A DNA stretch of 64,000 nt, taken from assembly GCF_000745475.1 (NCBI RefSeq), contig NZ_JQJJ01000009.1, positions 496,001 through 560,000 on the forward strand, in the 5' to 3' direction. This document shows positions 60,403 through 64,000 of this stretch, one piece after another. The stretch is from Allobosea sp. UNC402CLCol. GTDB lineage: Bacteria > Pseudomonadota > Alphaproteobacteria > Rhizobiales > Beijerinckiaceae. Below the pieces are notes generated by a model. The model made no database searches and was not told the origin of the DNA. It saw only the letters and a program-made list of their open reading frames with translations. Both the position numbers and the translations under genes were made by a program. Within the stretch, counting starts at the first letter, position 1; each line of letters begins with the position of its first letter.

Positions 60403-62741
60403 CGCGCGGCCTCCGCCCTGACCCGCTCGACCGCGTCCAATACGCGCTCCGGTGTCGCGGGCGCATCGAGGCGCGGACAGATGCGATGGTCCCCGACGCT
60501 CGCCACCGCATCCGACAGCGCATGCAGCACCGAGATCGCCAGCATCAATGGCGGTTCGCCCACCGCCTTGGAGCGATGGATCGTCGGCTCGCGGTTCGGC
60601 GCGTTCTCCAGCAAATGCACGTTGAAGACGCGCGGCCGGTCCGAGGCGACGGGAATCTTGTAGGTCGAGGGCGCGTGGGTCCAGAGCCGGCCTTTTTTAT
60701 CCCAGACCAGCTCTTCGGTCGTCAGCCAGCCCATGCCCTGCACGAAGCCGCCTTCGATCTGGCCCTTGTCGATCGCGGGGTTCAGCGATTGCCCGCAATC
60801 ATGCAGGATATCGACCCGCTCAACCCTGTACTCGCCGGTCAGCGTGTCGATCGCGACCTCGGCCGCCGCCGCGCCGTAGGCGAAATAGTAGAACGGGTGG
60901 CCGCGCCCGGCCTTGCGGTCCCAGTGGATTTTTGGCGTCGCGTAAAAGCCTGTCGCGGAGAGTTGGACGCGCGCCATATAGGCGGCCGCGATCAGGTCCT
61001 TGAAGGCGATCTCGCGGGCGCCGATCTTCACGCGACCCGGCAGGAAGGCGATGTCCTCCGCCTCGACCTGCCAGTGTTTCGCGGCAAACTCCCTCAATCG
61101 CTTCTTGATCGTCTCGCAGGCATCGAGCGCGGCCATGCCGTTGAGATCGGAGCCGGAGGAGGCGGCGGTCGCCGAGGTGTTCGGCACCTTGCCGGTGGTG
61201 GTGGCGGTGATCTTGACCTGGTCGAGCCCGATGCCGAAGGCCTGCGCCACCACTTGCGCGACCTTGATATAGAGCCCTTGCCCCATCTCGGTGCCGCCAT
61301 GGTTCAGCGCGACCGTGCCGTCGGTATAGACATGCACCAGCGCTCCAGCCTGGTTGAACCAGGTCGCTGTGAAGGAGATGCCGAACTTCACCGGCGTCAA
61401 CGCGATGCCGCGCTTGACGATGGGGCTCGCCCTGTTGGCCTCACGGATATCGGCCTTGCGGGCCTGATAATCGCAGCGCCGTTCCAGCTCGGCGATGACA
61501 TCGGCCGCGATATTGTCCTCGACCGTCTGGTGATAGGGCGTGACGTCTCGGCCGCCGCCGCCATAGAGATTGCGCCGTCGCACCTCCAGCGGGTCGAGTC
61601 CGGTCGCGTAGGCGACCTCCTCGATGAAGCGCTCGGCGCCGACCATGCCTTGCGGACCGCCGAAGCCCCGGAAGGCGGTGTTCGAGCAGGTGTTGGTGAA
61701 CAGCGGCTCGGAGCGGGCGCGCACCGCCGGATAGAAATAGCAATTGTCCATGTGGAACAGGGCGCGGTCGGTCACCGGCCCCGAAAGATCGGCATTCCAG
61801 CCGCAGCGCGCCGCATAAACGGCATCGAGCGCATGGATGCGGCCTTCGTCGTCGAAACCGATCTCGTAGTCGCAGACGAAGTCGTGGCGCTTGCCGGTGA
61901 TCGCCATGTCGTCGTCGCGATCGGGCCTGAGCTTCACCGGCCGCTTCAGTTTGCGGGCCGCGATAGCCGCGACGCAGGCGAAGAGATTGGCCTGCGTTTC
62001 CTTGCCGCCGAAACCGCCGCCCATGCGCCGCACCTCGACCGTCACGGCATGCGAGCCGACGCCGAGCACGGCCGCGACCATGTGCTGGACCTCGCTCGGA
62101 TGCTGGGTCGAGACCAGCAACGTCATGTCCTCGTCCTCGCCGGGGATGGCGAGCGCGATCTGGCTTTCGAGGTAGAAATGCTCCTGACCGCCGATCGTCA
62201 TCGCGCCTTTCAGCCGGCGCGGGCTCGCGGCCATGGCCGTCGCGACATCGCCGCGTTCGAGCTTGAGCGGGTCGGTGACGAGCCTGCCGCCGGCCGCACG
62301 CGCGGCGGCGATGTCGAGGAGAGGGGTCTCTTCGGCGTACTCTGCCTTCGCCAGCACGGCGGCATGGCGGGCCTGTTCGCGCGTTTCGGCGACCACTGCG
62401 AAGAGCGGCTGGCCGTGGAACAGGATCCGATCGGTCGCGAAGACCGGCTCGTCATGGCGATGCGTCGAGGAGATGTCGTTGGCGCCGGGAATATCGGCCG
62501 CCGTCAGCACCGAAACGACGCCGGGCGCGGCACGCACCGCATCGAGATCGAGCGAGGTGAGCTGCCCATGGGCGATCCCGCTCAGGCCGAGATAGGCGTG
62601 AAGCAGGCCTTCCGGCGCGGCGATGTCGTCGATGTAGAAGGCCTCGCCGGCGACATGCTTGGGTGCGGAGTCGTGGATGCGGGCACTGCCGACCGGCCCG
62701 GTCTCGGCGACGATGTCGAGCTTGCGGCGCGCGTCAGCCAT
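60399..62741 (-). CDS. xdhB: Xanthine dehydrogenase, molybdopterin-binding subunit XdhB
   Basis: 780 residues, the usual length. Cofactor and substrate motifs are present: [27 protein letters not shown] (the Arg of this loop orients the purine), and the active-site glutamate in [15 protein letters not shown] near the C-terminus. It oxidises hypoxanthine and xanthine to urate with water as oxygen donor. Eight bases overlap with xdhA and four with xdhC show tight translational coupling. Confidence 0.95.
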   Translation of the reverse strand: MADARRKLDIVAETGPVGSARIHDSAPKHVAGEAFYIDDIAAPEGLLHAYLGLSGIAHGQLTSLDLDAVRAAPGVVSVLTAADIPGANDISSTHRHDEPVFATDRILFHGQPLFAVVAETREQARHAAVLAKAEYAEETPLLDIAAARAAGGRLVTDPLKLERGDVATAMAASPRRLKGAMTIGGQEHFYLESQIALAIPGEDEDMTLLVSTQHPSEVQHMVAAVLGVGSHAVTVEVRRMGGGFGGKETQANLFACVAAIAARKLKRPVKLRPDRDDDMAITGKRHDFVCDYEIGFDDEGRIHALDAVYAARCGWNADLSGPVTDRALFHMDNCYFYPAVRARSEPLFTNTCSNTAFRGFGGPQGMVGAERFIEEVAYATGLDPLEVRRRNLYGGGGRDVTPYHQTVEDNIAADVIAELERRCDYQARKADIREANRASPIVKRGIALTPVKFGISFTATWFNQAGALVHVYTDGTVALNHGGTEMGQGLYIKVAQVVAQAFGIGLDQVKITATTTGKVPNTSATAASSGSDLNGMAALDACETIKKRLREFAAKHWQVEAEDIAFLPGRVKIGAREIAFKDLIAAAYMARVQLSATGFYATPKIHWDRKAGRGHPFYYFAYGAAAAEVAIDTLTGEYRVERVDILHDCGQSLNPAIDKGQIEGGFVQGMGWLTTEELVWDKKGRLWTHAPSTYKIPVASDRPRVFNVHLLENAPNREPTIHRSKAVGEPPLMLAISVLHALSDAVASVGDHRICPRLDAPATPERVLDAVERVRAEAAR

Positions 62742-64000
62742 GGGCGGCCTCCGCGAGCAGGCCGGCGACCCGTGTCTCGGTTTGCGGCTGTGTCGTCTCG
62801 ATCAGGAAGCGCCGCAGCAGGTTGCCGGCGATCTTGAGCCGATAGTCCGCCGAGGCGCGCATGTCGCTAAGCGGCGTGAAGTCGCGGGCCAGGGCGGCGA
62901 TCGCCGCCTCGACGGCGTCCTCATCCCACGGCCGGCCGATGAGCGCGGCCTCTGCGGCAGCCGCCCGCTTCGGGATGCCGGCCATGCCGCCATAGGCCAG
63001 CCGCGCCTCGCTGATCGGGCCATCGGCATGCCGGGTCAGCCGGAAGGCGCCGCAGACGGCCGAGATGTCCTCATCGAAGCGTTTGGACACCTTCGAGGCA
63101 TGGAACAGCATGTCTGGCGCCAGCTTCGGCACCAGCACGGCCTCGACGAATTCGGCAGGGCGGCGATCCTGCTTGCGATAGTCGAGGAAGAAGCTTTCGA
63201 GCGAGATGGTACGGCGTTCGACCCCGGCTCTGCCGCGCTGCGCCAGCACCAGCGTCGAATCGAGCGCGATCAGGGCCGGCGGCAGGTCGCCGATCGGCGA
63301 GCCATTGGCGATGTTACCGCCGATCGTGCCGGCATTGCGCACCTGCTCGCCGCCGAAGCGGCGCATCAATTCGTCGAGCTGCGGGGAGAGGGTAGCCAGC
63401 GCGGCTCGGACGTCGATATGACCAGCCATCGCACCGAAGCGCAGATGATCGCCCTCATCGGTGATGGCGCGCAATGCCTCGATCCGCCCGAGATAGATCA
63501 CCGGATCGAGGCGTTTCATCGCCTTCGTGACCCACAAGCCAACATCCGTAGCGCCGGCAACGAGCGTCGTCTGCGGATGCGCCGCGACGAGTTCCGCGAG
63601 CGCCTCAACGGTTGCGGGGGCGTAAAAGCGCCCGCCTTCGTCTTCAAGGGCCAGCGTCGCGGCATCGTTCAGCGCTGCAAGTCGCGCTGCGATGACCTCG
63701 CGCTCGCGCAGGAAGCGATCCGTCTCACGCGGGGCGATCTCATCCATGCGCCGCCCGGCCGCGATGATCGGCTCATAGCCGGTGCAGCGGCAGAGATTAC
63801 CGGCGAGCGCATCCTCGATGCGGCTGATGCTTGGCTCCGCCTCGTTCAGCCTGAGTGCGAAGAGCGACATCACGAAACCCGGCGTGCAGAAGCCGCATTG
63901 CGAGCCGTGGCATTCGACCATCGCCTGCTGGACCGGATGCAGGCTGCCGTCATCGCCCTTGAGGTGCTCGACGGTGAGGAGCTGGCAGCCATCCAGCGTC
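62734..64000 (-). CDS. xdhA: Xanthine dehydrogenase, FAD/[2Fe-2S] subunit XdhA (partial, start outside window)
   Basis: The gene runs off the right edge: the frame stays open from the ATG at 63921 to base 64000 and reads [14 protein letters not shown] before it, so the true start is beyond the window. Visible are the second [2Fe-2S] motif ([11 protein letters not shown] and [11 protein letters not shown]), a linker, then the FAD-binding domain ([36 protein letters not shown]) and the CO-dehydrogenase-flavoprotein C-terminal domain. Electrons pass from XdhB through its clusters to FAD and NAD+. Confidence 0.95.
   Translation of the reverse strand, partial: TLDGCQLLTVEHLKGDDGSLHPVQQAMVECHGSQCGFCTPGFVMSLFALRLNEAEPSISRIEDALAGNLCRCTGYEPIIAAGRRMDEIAPRETDRFLREREVIAARLAALNDAATLALEDEGGRFYAPATVEALAELVAAHPQTTLVAGATDVGLWVTKAMKRLDPVIYLGRIEALRAITDEGDHLRFGAMAGHIDVRAALATLSPQLDELMRRFGGEQVRNAGTIGGNIANGSPIGDLPPALIALDSTLVLAQRGRAGVERRTISLESFFLDYRKQDRRPAEFVEAVLVPKLAPDMLFHASKVSKRFDEDISAVCGAFRLTRHADGPISEARLAYGGMAGIPKRAAAAEAALIGRPWDEDAVEAAIAALARDFTPLSDMRASADYRLKIAGNLLRRFLIETTQPQTETRVAGLLAEAAHG

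Noticed and set aside
1..64000. tRNA, rRNA, riboswitch or insertion-sequence features
   Set aside because: I looked for cloverleaf-like segments, conserved rRNA stretches, common riboswitch leaders and transposase genes with terminal repeats, and saw none I could support.

Overview
The window is 64 kb of GC-rich chromosome, about two-thirds G+C, dense with genes and with no rRNA, tRNA, insertion sequence, prophage or CRISPR array that I could find. Several markers point to the Hyphomicrobiales (Rhizobiales) within the Alphaproteobacteria. These are a 2008-residue apolipoprotein-like protein of the GPR/RgsE polar-growth family, an MbfA-type membrane ferritin behind an Irr-box palindrome, an adrenodoxin-type ferredoxin, and abundant hairpin repeats typical of these genomes. 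A Bosea-like organism is my best guess, but the sequence alone does not prove the genus.

Layout. 1-9 kb holds ordinary chromosomal genes: the tail of a MarR regulator, a hotdog thioesterase, an acetyltransferase/EamA exporter pair, a TauE/SafE permease, a Wzx-like flippase, two related L,D-transpeptidases, MbfA, a DUF2076 protein, and then a MATE exporter. 10.3-21.7 kb is a large catabolic block on the plus strand. It has an M20 amidohydrolase/L-carbamoylase, an amidase, a three-gene peptide-type ABC importer without ATPases, an N-carbamoyl-D-amino-acid hydrolase, an unrecognised 190-residue protein, a COG3964 amidohydrolase, an acetyltransferase, RidA, and a PLP enzyme of the D-threonine aldolase/D-serine dehydratase type. 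Together these look like a route for N-blocked and D-configured amino-acid derivatives. 21.8-28.7 kb, on the minus strand, has a stand-alone gp5/VgrG-like beta-helix protein and a second ATPase-less peptide ABC importer followed by a gamma-glutamyltransferase homologue and a DUF1028 protein.

29-39 kb has a four-carbon acid sugar kinase, malonyl-CoA decarboxylase and synthetase (matA, matB), a metallo-beta-lactamase-fold hydrolase, and a flavin reductase divergent from soxR with a well-formed SoxR promoter. It ends with a creatininase-family protein divergent from an NMT1/SsuA-type ABC importer. 39-44 kb has a CheZ-like protein and a four-gene Mla/MCE lipid-transport operon. 44.7-50.8 kb is the giant GPR/RgsE homologue, built on uninterrupted 22-residue repeats. 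51-54.6 kb has an Hpt protein, ferredoxin, universal stress protein, a membrane protein, an orphan VWA/CoxE protein and HU. 54.9-64 kb is a seven-gene, mostly overlapping minus-strand operon joining xanthine dehydrogenase (xdhA partial, xdhB, xdhC) to a BMP-type nucleoside/nucleobase ABC importer, which is a purine-salvage or purine-degradation unit.

Names rest on reading motifs and overall likeness to families I know; no database search was run.
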